DNA from: JAJTHB01 sp033763775
GTDB lineage: Bacteria > Pseudomonadota > Alphaproteobacteria > Rickettsiales > SXRF01
Reading direction: 5' to 3'
DNA: 64,000 nucleotides
NCBI GenBank assembly: GCA_033763775.1
Contig: JANRJW010000008.1
Location: forward strand, 1-64,000
The position numbers and the translations under genes were made by a program. Below are positions 1 to 7,382 of the stretch, one piece after another. The notes beneath the pieces are model-generated. The model saw only the letters and a list, made by a program, of their open reading frames with translations. It was not told the DNA's origin and did not search any database. How positions within the stretch are numbered: position 1 is the first letter of the stretch; every line of letters begins with the position of its first letter.

Positions 1-456
1 CGTGAACATATTCAGGCTTTTATGTTTTACCGATTCCGCTGCACGGACGAAGAACGGCCAGCCAGCCCATAGCACGACAGGCGTTGCCATGAGCATTTGA
101 ATCCACTTCGATAATTGGGAATCCAAAAACTCGTGAGAAAAGCCGGGAATCAAATGTGCGCCCATCACCACCAACGCCAGCGGGAACGACAGCACCGCCG
201 CCACCCAAAACCGGCGTGTCATATCGACCAGTTCCGGGTCTTGGCCTTCATCCAGTGACACGGTTTCCGGCTCCAGCGCCATGCCGCAGATCGGGCAGTT
301 GCCCGGCTTCGGTTGCCGCACCTGTGGGTGCATCGGGCAGGTGTAGATTACGTTTGCGTCTGTAGGAATCTCCGGTGCGGCTTTCAGGGCAACGTCGTGC
401 TGGTGCCTATGGTGTGAGCAATGACCTCCATGGTGGGGTTCCTGTGAATGATTCAT
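1..456 (-). CDS. Copper-translocating P-type ATPase, N-terminal part (cut by window edge)
   Basis: The first 152 codons of a P1B-type metal ATPase run off the left edge, so no stop is visible. The protein opens with a His-rich stretch (MNHSQEPHHGGHCSHH), then a heavy-metal-binding segment with YTCPMHP and NCPICGMAL, typical of CopA/SilP-type Cu(I) exporters. The first membrane helices follow (FWVAAVLSFPLALVVMG and WIQMLMATPVVLWAGWPFF). The ATG overlaps the stop of the upstream DUF2933 gene as TGATG, and an AGAGG ribosome site lies about 10 nt upstream, so translation is probably coupled. It ends the metal-resistance operon. Expected role: ATP-driven export of cytoplasmic copper to the periplasm. 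The catalytic DKTGT and CPC motifs lie outside the window and cannot be checked. Confidence 0.9.
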   Translation of the reverse strand, partial: MNHSQEPHHGGHCSHHRHQHDVALKAAPEIPTDANVIYTCPMHPQVRQPKPGNCPICGMALEPETVSLDEGQDPELVDMTRRFWVAAVLSFPLALVVMGAHLIPGFSHEFLDSQLSKWIQMLMATPVVLWAGWPFFVRAAESVKHKSLNMFT

Positions 457-701
457 CAATGACAACCTCTTTTGTGTTCCTTTTTATCATCCTTATTCTG
501 CCCATCATCCTTAGAATTGCCATGGTGTCTGTGACTACCGTGCATGAAGAAATGCGAAAGTGGACAAAGTAGAATAAACAGAAACGGCAACGCCCCAAGC
601 ACATGTTGCTGATGCCATACAATCAAGTAAACACCGAGTGCTGCAAGTGCGATCAGTATTGCAATACCTTTTGGGCTTTTCCACCAAGGACATGTTGTCA
701 T
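456..701 (-). CDS. DUF2933-family small membrane protein
   Basis: An 81-residue protein. It has one N-terminal hydrophobic segment (about 10-28, IAILIALAALGVYLIVWH), a second (about 35-48), then the signature LLCPLSHFFMHG followed by a His/Lys/Asp-rich polar tail. This matches the DUF2933 family, small proteins often found next to copper or silver ATPases, whose biochemical role I do not know. The C-terminal HGSHRHHG segment could bind metal, but that is inference. Its stop overlaps the ATPase start, and it lies 12 nt after the MerT-like gene in the same direction. Confidence 0.75.
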   Translation of the reverse strand: MTTCPWWKSPKGIAILIALAALGVYLIVWHQQHVLGALPFLFILLCPLSHFFMHGSHRHHGNSKDDGQNKDDKKEHKRGCH

Positions 702-713
702 AAAAACTCCTTT

Positions 714-1097
714 TTACATCAGTTTTGCAGCGATGAACGCGAAGTAAAAACCCACGCAATACATCGCTAACGAGAACAGAAAAATACGAAAGCTCCAACG
801 GCGCATGCGTGTACAAGCCTTTGCTTTCAACGGATCGGCAGGACACGGCGCATTCCGCATGAGATAGCGCATCGTGCCGGAAATCGTGAGCATGATACCG
901 GCGAAGATAAACAGGCCCACCTTATGTTCCGAGAGCCAGATAAGCTGCGGAAATATACTCACCAATCCTATCACTGCCGCGCCTGCGCCAATGGAAACCA
1001 GTAATGCTGGCAACGCACAGCAAAATAGCGTGCTGAAAGAGCCGAACAAAGCGATGGTGGATATCAGTCCTGACGCGGCGCGTTTTTCCGTCTGCAT
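714..1097 (-). CDS. MerT-like inner-membrane metal transporter
   Basis: A 127-residue membrane protein with three hydrophobic segments. The first contains the vicinal cysteine pair of the mercuric transporter MerT (STLFCCALPALLVSIGAGAA, about 22-41). A second Cys pair lies at about 86 and 92 (CPADPLKAKAC). MerT proteins take metal from periplasmic MerP and carry it into the cytoplasm. Here the gene directly follows a MerP-like gene, with start and stop sharing one base, which supports a MerP/MerT-like pair. There is no merA reductase in the visible operon and the neighbours handle copper, so the real substrate may be copper or another soft metal rather than mercury. Confidence 0.75.
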   Translation of the reverse strand: MQTEKRAASGLISTIALFGSFSTLFCCALPALLVSIGAGAAVIGLVSIFPQLIWLSEHKVGLFIFAGIMLTISGTMRYLMRNAPCPADPLKAKACTRMRRWSFRIFLFSLAMYCVGFYFAFIAAKLM

Positions 1098-1381
1098 TAT
1101 TTTTCTCTTGTGATTCCGGTTACTGTATAGCCCGCATCCGTAATTAGTTTGGTTACGGTGGTATCGTCCATTGTTTGGCCTTGCTTGGTGCCAATCGTCA
1201 CCAGCTTGCTTTCCAAATCGACTTTTACATGATCAACGGCGGATTCAGCCTTAAAGGTTTTTTCAATGCCGGTGGCGCAGAAAGCGCAAACCAGCCCGTT
1301 AACAGTGGCCTTGATGGTTTCCGCATGTGCTGCGCTGGTAAGCAGCGCAAACGTAGCGGCAGTGAATAAAAGTTTTCGCAT
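1097..1381 (-). CDS. MerP-like periplasmic heavy-metal-binding protein
   Basis: A 94-residue protein with a signal peptide (MRKLLFTAATFALLTSAAHA, cleavage after AHA) and one HMA domain. The metal site reads GLVCAFCATGIEK, so the usual GMTCxxC loop has become VCAFC with both cysteines kept. Family knowledge: MerP/CopZ-like HMA proteins bind a soft metal ion through CxxC and pass it to a membrane partner, here most likely the MerT-like protein encoded immediately downstream. The start lies 9 nt after the MerR-fusion stop, so it should share that gene's MerR-type promoter. Confidence 0.85.
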   Translation of the reverse strand: MRKLLFTAATFALLTSAAHAETIKATVNGLVCAFCATGIEKTFKAESAVDHVKVDLESKLVTIGTKQGQTMDDTTVTKLITDAGYTVTGITREK

Positions 1382-1390
1382 AGTTCCTCC

Positions 1391-2434
1391 TTAGAATTGT
1401 AATACCCAGTTCAACATGGCACGGTTGTTACTGCTGTAACCAGCTTCCACCAGCGTCGTTTTGTAAAAAAAGCGCACCAGCGGCGTAACCACTACGTTAT
1501 CTTCTTTGGCCGGATGGTGATCAACCTGCACCATAAGCCAAGTATTCAAGTCCTCATAGTTGGCGAGGTATGGCGCAAAACCAACACGCGCACGTTGCCA
1601 CACCGATTTTTCAAAATCACCTGCGTACATCCCTCTAATCTCATATGAAGTAAAAATGCGGCGGGTTTCGTAATCAGCTAGAATCCCCGTCCATGCAGAA
1701 AATTCATCGTCACCTTTCCAGTGCGATACGCCTGCGCCAGTCATGCTGAAAATATTTCCTTGTGCGCCCGGAAAGTTCCAACGTTTCACCAAATAATTTA
1801 CCTGCGGGCCAACAGTGGTAAAATCCATGTCGCCACTTTCTTTTTTGGCGTAAAGCCCCACCGCAAGGCTGGGGTCGATGGTATAATCCAATGATAGCGT
1901 GTGGCCGGTTTCGTCGTTCTCCTGCATCACCATAAAGCCGTTCACATAGGATATAGGCTTGGCCTCGGCAGTTTGCGGCACTGCAAGCAATGTAGATATT
2001 CCTATCATTGCTGCCGCTACCAACTTTTTAGATTTGCGATTGATGTGTTCTAAAATAGGGCAGCAATCGAGGGGGCTATTATCCGCTGGGCATTCTTTGG
2101 CGAGCTGCTTGAGGACTTTTCTGATTTCCTTCAGTTCGAGTATGCGGGATTCCGCCTGCTTGATTTTGGCCTCAGTATGTTTAAGGATTTCCGCACAGGT
2201 TGCTTTATCAGAACTTTTTAATGCGAGTAGCTGACGGATTTCATCGAGCGTAAAATTCAACTCTTTTGCACCACGGATAAACCTCACAACACGAACTGCG
2301 TCAGGACTGTATAAGCGGTATCCTGAGGCGGAACGACCATCAGCGGTAATGAGCTTCATCTTCTCATAATAGCGCAGCGTTTCTGCGCTAACGTCTGTGA
2401 TTTCCGCCAATTTTCCGATGGTAAATTGTTTCAT
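1391..2434 (-). CDS. MerR-family metal regulator fused in frame to an outer-membrane-barrel-like protein
   Basis: A single 347-codon frame with two unrelated halves. Residues 1 to about 134 are a MerR regulator: winged-helix start (FTIGKLAEITDVSAETLRYY), dimerisation helix, then a metal-loop region with C80, C115, C124 and C125 (CCPILEH), like ZntR/CadR/PbrR proteins. Residues 135-158 look like a signal peptide (basic KSKK, hydrophobic stretch, then AEA before K159). Residues 159-347 alternate polar and hydrophobic residues like a beta-barrel and end in Phe (NWVLQF), the usual outer-membrane signal. No stop separates the halves. I see no Shine-Dalgarno sequence before the possible internal starts (TTG at codon 138, ATG at codon 143). 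It is either a true fusion, a gene pair that lost a stop, or one frame with a hidden internal start. A MerR-type promoter sits directly upstream. Confidence 0.8.
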   Translation of the reverse strand: MKQFTIGKLAEITDVSAETLRYYEKMKLITADGRSASGYRLYSPDAVRVVRFIRGAKELNFTLDEIRQLLALKSSDKATCAEILKHTEAKIKQAESRILELKEIRKVLKQLAKECPADNSPLDCCPILEHINRKSKKLVAAAMIGISTLLAVPQTAEAKPISYVNGFMVMQENDETGHTLSLDYTIDPSLAVGLYAKKESGDMDFTTVGPQVNYLVKRWNFPGAQGNIFSMTGAGVSHWKGDDEFSAWTGILADYETRRIFTSYEIRGMYAGDFEKSVWQRARVGFAPYLANYEDLNTWLMVQVDHHPAKEDNVVVTPLVRFFYKTTLVEAGYSSNNRAMLNWVLQF

Positions 2435-2454
2435 AGTTATCTCCCCATTTTTAG

Positions 2455-2486
2455 AGCCTACACCTTGTAGTATACTCCAAGGTCAA
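2455..2486 (-). promoter_or_regulatory. MerR-type promoter with dyad operator
   Basis: On the minus strand TTGACC (-35) and TAGGCT (-10) are separated by 20 bp, the over-long spacer typical of promoters activated by MerR proteins. The spacer holds a dyad, ACCTTG-N10-CAAGGT (2462-2467 and 2478-2483). It lies just upstream of the MerR-fusion gene, which suggests autoregulation and metal-induced transcription of the regulator, MerP, MerT, DUF2933 and ATPase genes. Confidence 0.85.
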
Positions 2487-2498
2487 GCACTAAATTTT

Positions 2499-2527
2499 AT
2501 CCCCCCAAACCTATTGTCTGGGGGGAT
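2499..2527 (-). terminator. GC-rich hairpin after the cupredoxin-CusF gene
   Basis: A perfect 9-bp stem (ATCCCCCCA with TGGGGGGAT) and an 11-nt loop lie 16 nt past the stop of the cupredoxin-CusF gene and just upstream of the MerR promoter. On the minus strand the sequence after the stem is A-rich rather than a clean T run, so it is a probable but atypical terminator or attenuator separating the two halves of the locus. Confidence 0.5.
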
Positions 2528-2542
2528 TTTGGTTCAGCGTGG

Positions 2543-3223
2543 TCAGTTCTTTTTCATGCTTGCGATGGTGTAGTCATCCTTGCCCACTGCTTTGAGAGTG
2601 AAGGATACGGCATCACCTTCTTTGTAACTGGACAGATCAACACTGCTATCCGCCGTAAACGACATCGTCATGGTTGGCCAGCCGAGTGCTTTAATGGGGT
2701 CGTGCTTCATTTTGATGGTGCGTTTTCCTGTATCCACGCTGATGATTTTGCCTGTGCCTTGTGGTGCAGCAGAATCCGCAGATATATTTTTGCCTGCGGC
2801 TGATTCACCTTCTTCAAGTTTTTGCTTTAACTTGTGATGATCCATACTTTTGGTTTCTCCTGGTTTGGAGGCTTGACCGACAATGATCGTGCCTTTCATT
2901 CCGAGTGATTCATGTGGATGGCAATGGAATTGGTAAGTTCCGGGAACGGTGAAGGTGTAAGAGAATTTATCACCCTTCTTTTCCATCATGGGTGACATAA
3001 TCATCTCGTCTACCTGCTTAGGCTGATTGACGAACATCACATTGTGCATATCATCTTGGGCGTTCTCAAAAGTAACCGTGTCGCCGGGTTGCACGGTAAG
3101 TTTATCCGGCGAAAAATACACCTTGCCGCTGTTAGCATCGGTCACTTCTTTGATGGTGTATTCTTTGGCGAATGCTGGCGTTGCAGCCAGTATCAGCGCG
3201 GTAGTCAAAAGTAGATTTTTCAT
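2543..3223 (-). CDS. Periplasmic cupredoxin fused to a CusF-like copper-binding domain
   Basis: A 226-residue exported protein. Residues 1-19 are a signal peptide (cleavage after AFA). Residues 20 to about 118 form a cupredoxin: MHN carries the first copper His, and HCHPHESLGM carries Cys, His and Met, so the four type-1 copper ligands are present. After a charged linker, residues 156-226 resemble CusF: MKHDPIKALGWPTMTMSF holds the His, Trp and two Met that bind Cu(I) in E. coli CusF. The product probably binds periplasmic Cu(II) or electrons through one domain and Cu(I) through the other. It follows copB by 27 nt. Confidence 0.88.
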   Translation of the reverse strand: MKNLLLTTALILAATPAFAKEYTIKEVTDANSGKVYFSPDKLTVQPGDTVTFENAQDDMHNVMFVNQPKQVDEMIMSPMMEKKGDKFSYTFTVPGTYQFHCHPHESLGMKGTIIVGQASKPGETKSMDHHKLKQKLEEGESAAGKNISADSAAPQGTGKIISVDTGKRTIKMKHDPIKALGWPTMTMSFTADSSVDLSSYKEGDAVSFTLKAVGKDDYTIASMKKN

Positions 3224-3250
3224 GAGTCATTTTCCTTTATTGTTGGTTGA

Positions 3251-3985
3251 TTAAAACATTAGTCGAAGGCCGATAGCACCGACCAGCTCGTCGTTATCCT
3301 CGCCATTGCGGGTGGCGATGGATGCGGTTTCACCGAACTTTTGGCCATAGTGGACATCCACATAAGGCGCGAATTTTCGGGTGAATTCGTAGCGTGTTTG
3401 CAAGCCTATCTTGCCGTCGGTCACGCCTCTGCCAATGCCCTGTTCGTGGACATCCTGCGCGGAAAGATTGACCTCAAAGTATGGCTGTAAGATGAGCTTT
3501 TGGGTTAGCAGCAGGTCATTTTCCTGCCGTAGTCGCGCCGTGACATCGCCATGTTCGCTAACGAATAAATGCGCCTCGGTTTCAAACCAGTATGGCGCAA
3601 GTCCATTGACACCGAGCGTCAAGTAAGCGGTGGACTCAGGCTTGGTGTCATAACGAATCCCTGCCTGTGCATCCCAAAACGTAGCGATATTACGGCTATA
3701 GAGCGCCCAGAATTCGGCACTTTCTAGCTTGCTATCAGCATGTTCTCCCTCTGATTTAATCCAGAGTTTATTTTCATCCGTGCCGATCCAGCCATCCAAA
3801 TCCCAGCTTTGTAGCGGCGTTCCATCAGTGTTGCCGCCAGCATCGGCTTCCAGCCTGAACATGTGGAAGATACCGCCGCCATGCTCTGCTGCCATGTCGG
3901 AATGTGCCGAGTGATCAGCAGCAAGCACAGGCTGTGCAAGCGCCGTAGTGAGGCACAATACCATAAGTAAGTGTTTAGTGTGCAT
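3251..3985 (-). CDS. copB: CopB/PcoB-type outer-membrane copper-resistance protein
   Basis: 244 residues from the start at MHTKHLLMV, chosen because GGAGG lies 7 nt upstream; a longer frame exists but lacks such a site. A signal peptide ends at VLAADHS, followed by a short His/Met-rich segment (HSAHSDMAAEHGGGIFHMF). The rest has amphipathic strands ending in GLRLMF with a terminal Phe, as in outer-membrane barrels. The start overlaps the end of copA by 11 nt. CopB/PcoB proteins are outer-membrane partners of the multicopper oxidase and help sequester or export copper; the exact mechanism is not settled. Confidence 0.88.
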   Translation of the reverse strand: MHTKHLLMVLCLTTALAQPVLAADHSAHSDMAAEHGGGIFHMFRLEADAGGNTDGTPLQSWDLDGWIGTDENKLWIKSEGEHADSKLESAEFWALYSRNIATFWDAQAGIRYDTKPESTAYLTLGVNGLAPYWFETEAHLFVSEHGDVTARLRQENDLLLTQKLILQPYFEVNLSAQDVHEQGIGRGVTDGKIGLQTRYEFTRKFAPYVDVHYGQKFGETASIATRNGEDNDELVGAIGLRLMF

Positions 3986-5597
3986 GGTGGCCTCCGCTGG
4001 TTTTGGTTTCAGTGGCAGGCATATCCGCCGCATCGAGCTTGGCGACAACGACCTGACGCATCATGCCGCTGGCCATGTGGTAGAGCAGATGGCAATGGAA
4101 CGCCCATTCTCCGATTTCATCCGCCGTCACGAGTACGGAATACGAGCCACCAGGCGGTACAATCACCGTGTGCTTGTTGGGCAGCTTCGCGGCAGGCTGG
4201 CCGTTTTCTAGCTGCACGAACATGCCATGCAGGTGCATCGGGTGCGCCATCATCGTTTCGTTGGTGAAGTTCAGCCGCACACGTTCGCCATATTTCAGGC
4301 GGATGGGTTCAGCCTCCGAGAATTTCTTCTCGTTAATCGTCCAGATGTAGCGTTCCATGTTGCCACCTAAGCGCACATCAATCGTGCGCTCTGGCTTGCG
4401 TTGGTCTTTCTGCACACCTGCATAACGTAAGTCGGCGTAAGACAGTGCTTTCTGGCCTTCGGGTGTCCCCGTCTTCGCCCAGCCACTAATCATATCGGCG
4501 GGGGTCATCTCCATATCAGGATCGTCCTTCATCATCATCTCCATGTCCATATCGGCCATCGAGAGCAAGGCACGGTCGCGCTGCTTCGGCATGTCACCAT
4601 GCTGGCCTTCGCTGGTGGCCAGCGTGCCAATTGCAAAGCCTGTGCGATCAATCGGCTCGGCGGCGATGGTGTAGGCTTTATCATCCTTCGGTGTGACAAT
4701 CACATCGTAAGTTTCCGCAGGCGCAAAGCGGAATTCATCCACCGTAACAGGCTCGATGCCCTGACCATCCGCCTGAACCACGCTCATTTTCAGTCCAGGG
4801 ATTCGCACATCGAAGAACGACATGGCGGAAGCGTTAATAAAACGAAGGCGCACGCGCTCACCTGGCTTGAAAATCCCTGTCCAGTTCTGCTCTGGGGATT
4901 TGCCGTTGGTGAGGAAAGTGTAGCCTGTGACATCAGCAAGGTCGGTACGCATCATCCGCATATCGCCCCAATCTTTTGCATCCTTCCATGCCTTGCTCCA
5001 GCCACGCTCTCCAACATCCTTAAAGAAATCACCAACAGTAAGTCTGGCGTTGGCGTAATAATCCGACGACATTTTGAGGTTAGCCATGATGTCGCTAGAA
5101 TGTTCCTCCGAGAAATCGGAAAGCACGACAACGTAATCACGATCTGAAGCTATCGGGTCTTTGCCTTTGGGTGAGGTGATGATCGAGCCATAAAGCCCAT
5201 CCTGTTCCTGGCCGCTGGTGTGCGAATGATACCAATAGGTGCCAGTCTGCTTGATGGGAAAACGATAGGTAAAGGTTGTATGAGGCTTGATAGCTTCATA
5301 ACCATTGAAACCTGTTACACCGTCCATCGCCCCAGGCAGTATCAACCCATGCCAGTGAATAGAGGTCGGCTCGTCCATTTTATTAGTGACATGGATCACC
5401 GCCTCATCGCCTTCAATAAAGCAAAGCGTGGGGGCTGGAATGCCACCATTAACAGTGATTTTCTCGATTGGTTTGCCAGTAATGTTTACAGGCAGACGCT
5501 CAATCGTAAGCGTGTATTCAGATGTTTTAGCGTGTGCAGGTGTGGCTAGAAGCCCAACCATCAGCAACGCCACCATCAGGGGATGATGTGTTCGCAT
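3975..5597 (-). CDS. copA: CopA/PcoA-type periplasmic multicopper oxidase
   Basis: 540 residues from MRTHHPLMV, preceded by AAGGA; the longer frame adds 24 residues that look non-coding. A signal peptide ends at AHAKT. Copper-binding clusters appear in family order: HWHG near residue 80, WYHSH near 120, HPMHLHG near 465 and HCHLLYHMASGMM near 510, giving the trinuclear and type-1 sites. A Met-rich loop (DMDMEMMMKDDPDMEM, about 385-400) is typical of CopA/CueO enzymes and probably recruits Cu(I). The enzyme oxidises Cu(I) to less toxic Cu(II) in the periplasm. No twin-arginine motif is obvious, which is unusual because many relatives use Tat export. Confidence 0.93.
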   Translation of the reverse strand: MRTHHPLMVALLMVGLLATPAHAKTSEYTLTIERLPVNITGKPIEKITVNGGIPAPTLCFIEGDEAVIHVTNKMDEPTSIHWHGLILPGAMDGVTGFNGYEAIKPHTTFTYRFPIKQTGTYWYHSHTSGQEQDGLYGSIITSPKGKDPIASDRDYVVVLSDFSEEHSSDIMANLKMSSDYYANARLTVGDFFKDVGERGWSKAWKDAKDWGDMRMMRTDLADVTGYTFLTNGKSPEQNWTGIFKPGERVRLRFINASAMSFFDVRIPGLKMSVVQADGQGIEPVTVDEFRFAPAETYDVIVTPKDDKAYTIAAEPIDRTGFAIGTLATSEGQHGDMPKQRDRALLSMADMDMEMMMKDDPDMEMTPADMISGWAKTGTPEGQKALSYADLRYAGVQKDQRKPERTIDVRLGGNMERYIWTINEKKFSEAEPIRLKYGERVRLNFTNETMMAHPMHLHGMFVQLENGQPAAKLPNKHTVIVPPGGSYSVLVTADEIGEWAFHCHLLYHMASGMMRQVVVAKLDAADMPATETKTSGGHHAH

Positions 5598-5675
5598 AAC
5601 TAATCCTTGATTTGCATTGAAAAATAGCCGTGAAACACGCAAACGAGGCGCGTCACGTGCAAAAAACAAACAGGA

Positions 5676-6062
5676 TTAGGCTTTGGGAGGGCGTTTTAGA
5701 CGATTGGAAAGGGCGGATTCGACAAACTGATTGTCGAACGCGAATGCGCTGCTATCTGAGGAAAGAGAAACCAGCGAGTTACTGCCATTGCCGAAAATCT
5801 TCGACAACCCGTTATGGCATGTGCCGCCAACGCATTTGCAGATTCCTTTATCGCAGCATTCACCGGATGCGTCTTTATCATTCTGGGCAGTTTTGCTGGA
5901 TTGCTCAGCTTTGGCATGGTTATGACAATCACCGTACTCTGAGGAGACTTCGGCTTTTTCTGCCTTTGCGGCATCATGAGGCGTCATCGCATGAGACATA
6001 GTCGGAAAGCTCGTTGTCATAACGAGCGCCAGAACCATGAAGATGCCAATAAACTTTTTCAT
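5676..6062 (-). CDS. Small Cys/His-rich periplasmic protein, first gene of the copper locus
   Basis: 128 residues from MKKFIGIFM. A signal peptide ends near SHAMT. The mature part contains GDCHNHAK and a dense Cys cluster (ECCDKGICKCVGGTC), then a Ser-rich tail. I do not recognise the family. The cysteines and histidines, and its place in front of copA, suggest metal binding or sensing. The promoter's -10 box ends 6 nt before this ATG and there is no Shine-Dalgarno, so the mRNA is probably leaderless. The frame could also start five codons earlier, but that ATG lies inside the -10 box. Confidence 0.72.
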   Translation of the reverse strand: MKKFIGIFMVLALVMTTSFPTMSHAMTPHDAAKAEKAEVSSEYGDCHNHAKAEQSSKTAQNDKDASGECCDKGICKCVGGTCHNGLSKIFGNGSNSLVSLSSDSSAFAFDNQFVESALSNRLKRPPKA

Positions 6063-6068
6063 AGAACC

Positions 6069-6096
6069 ATTATACAAGCTAATATCGTCTTCGCAA
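6069..6096 (-). promoter_or_regulatory. Sigma70-like promoter of the copper operon
   Basis: On the minus strand TTGCGA (-35) and a perfect TATAAT (-10) are 16 bp apart. The -10 ends 6 nt before the ATG of the Cys-rich gene, which puts the expected transcription start at or next to the start codon. Confidence 0.75.
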
Positions 6097-6421
6097 GATA
6101 TTCATGGGCAAATTGCAGCTAAGGCAATGGTTTATTTTGACTTCATTGCATTGAACCACTAAATTGCTAATTGAGGGGGTCGAAAATCCCCGTTAACTGC
6201 GATTTTTTTAAGTAGGCTCGTTTCCCAAGCCCTGCTTCCGTCTGCTTTGCGTCGGGAGTAGGTGAATAAAATAGCCCGTAAGGGTGAATAAGCCTGCGCC
6301 CGTTAACGGCGATTTTCGACTCCCGGCACCAGCGTACCTGGTGCATCCAAACGATACCGTATCGCGCACCTGCAAGGGAAAGCCTTTGTAGGTGCGTACT
6401 ACACATCAGGAGCGGGAGCAG
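6078..6421. other. Gene-free stretch with a long-range inverted repeat
   Basis: I find no convincing gene here. The minus-strand frame across it (6167-6547) is mostly a shadow of the XRE gene and has no family features. The stretch holds an imperfect 19-bp inverted repeat (6179-6197 and 6302-6320, one mismatch) centred on GTTAAC, and a small hairpin around 6324-6345. Confidence 0.5.
6179..6320. repeat. Inverted repeat pair around GTTAAC
   Basis: The left arm GTCGAAAATCCCCGTTAAC matches the reverse complement of the right arm with one mismatch over 19 bp; 104 bp lie between. The left arm continues into TGCGATTTT and is itself an imperfect palindrome about GTTAAC. It could be an operator for the XRE protein or the remains of a mobile sequence; the sequence does not decide. 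Confidence 0.55.
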
Positions 6422-6787
6422 GTGAAGCCAGAAGCCATCCATTTTTATCAGACTCTGGGAGCGCAACTCCGCCAGCAGCGCACGATTTGCGGGATGACGC
6501 AAAAGCAGCTTGGTGATGCGCTGGGCATCACCTTTCAACAAATACAAAAATACGAACGTGGAACCAATCAGATCAGCTTATTTCTGCTGATCGAAGCGGC
6601 GCGCATTCTGCGTGTTCCAGTAACAGATTTCATCAACAACCATATCATCGAGTTCGAATCCGATGACAGCATCCCAACTCAACGCATGCGTGGTGCGCTG
6701 ATGGGCTATTTTCTCAGAATCAAAAACCCGAAGGTTCTCAAGAGTGTTTTTGAAGTGGTGAAGGTCATCGCGGAGCATGAATTATGA
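6422..6787 (+). CDS. XRE-family helix-turn-helix regulator
   Basis: About 121 residues from a GTG start (KPEAIHFYQTLG...), chosen because GGAG lies 5 nt upstream; an ATG ten codons earlier is the alternative. Residues 7-62 form a lambda-Cro-type HTH (LGAQLRQQRTICGMTQKQLG, then ITFQQIQKYERGTNQIS). The C-terminal 50 residues are helical, as in many alphaproteobacterial XRE repressors. Its stop overlaps the start of the next gene (ATGA), so the two are probably co-translated. The target is unknown. Confidence 0.85.
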   Translation: MKPEAIHFYQTLGAQLRQQRTICGMTQKQLGDALGITFQQIQKYERGTNQISLFLLIEAARILRVPVTDFINNHIIEFESDDSIPTQRMRGALMGYFLRIKNPKVLKSVFEVVKVIAEHEL

Positions 6788-6975
6788 AATCGTGGAAGTA
6801 CCCAGATCCGCCGCAACCGAAATGGCTCGAATTCATCGAATGGTTCGTACCGCTGCTTATGTGGTTCCCAACCTGCATCGGAGGATGGTTGGTGTATTTC
6901 GGGATGCCTGTAAATCAAATGCTGATATTGAGTATTATAATTGCTACGAGTGGAGCAACCTACTTTTCTGCCTAA
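6784..6975 (+). CDS. Small membrane protein coupled to the XRE regulator
   Basis: 63 residues: a proline/tryptophan-rich start (MKSWKYPDPPQPKW) followed by two hydrophobic segments (about 18-40 and 44-60). I do not recognise the family. The ATG overlaps the XRE stop. A hairpin (6964-6985) spans the stop codon. The ATGA overlap supports a real gene, possibly one whose amount is tied to the regulator. Confidence 0.6.
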   Translation: MKSWKYPDPPQPKWLEFIEWFVPLLMWFPTCIGGWLVYFGMPVNQMLILSIIIATSGATYFSA

Positions 6976-6985
6976 GGGCAGAAAA
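6964..6985. terminator. Hairpin between convergent genes
   Basis: A perfect 9-bp stem (TTTTCTGCC with GGCAGAAAA) and a TAAG loop lie between two convergent genes. It lacks a T run after the stem in either direction, so it is only a possible terminator. Confidence 0.4.
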
Positions 6986-7000
6986 AATCAGATTGATGGA

Positions 7001-7294
7001 TTACACTTCGTCTTCCTCCTCATTACCCATCACGCGTCCGTAGCGTGACATGGCTTGTTGCGACGCAACTTTATTGATTGCAGATTTGAAGATAGTGATC
7101 ATCTCGGCGGTGCTCATCCGATCTGTGCCACTTCTTTTGCGGTAACGTTCTAATTTCAGCTGAAACACTGCAAACACTTCTTCCATGTAATCGTGAGGCA
7201 GAGCCTTCGTAGACTCATACCATGTCAAAAATAGTTCCTCAGCCATGCTAATCTTTGATGCCTTTGTGATTCTAAGCTCGGTGACGTTGCTCAT
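7001..7294 (-). CDS. Hypothetical protein
   Basis: 97 residues from MSNVTELRI, where GGGAGA sits about 6 nt upstream; an in-frame ATG 15 codons earlier lacks such a site. The protein is charged and helical (SMAEELFLTWYESTKALP, EEVFAVFQLKLERYRKR), ends in an acidic tail (GNEEEDEV), and has no signal peptide or membrane segment. I do not recognise the family. A good promoter lies upstream. Confidence 0.6.
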   Translation of the reverse strand: MSNVTELRITKASKISMAEELFLTWYESTKALPHDYMEEVFAVFQLKLERYRKRSGTDRMSTAEMITIFKSAINKVASQQAMSRYGRVMGNEEEDEV

Positions 7295-7353
7295 ACATTT
7301 CTCCCCATTGATTTGTAGTGTGGTGCGCATGAGCGACACCGAAAAGGGAATGC

Positions 7354-7382
7354 ACTATAACAACCTTTAGTTTAATATGCAA
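7354..7382 (-). promoter_or_regulatory. Sigma70-like promoter of the hypothetical gene
   Basis: On the minus strand TTGCAT and TATAGT are separated by exactly 17 bp, upstream of the 97-residue gene, leaving room for a normal leader with its ribosome site. Confidence 0.7.

Noticed and set aside
6179..6320. An integron attC site because of the GTTAAC cores
   Set aside because: The sequence does not fit the GTTRRRY / RYYYAAC core pattern, and no integrase or cassette structure is present.
6167..6547. 126-codon minus-strand frame over the XRE gene and its upstream stretch
   Set aside because: It overlaps the XRE coding region in the opposite sense and has no recognisable domain; the XRE frame is clearly the real one.
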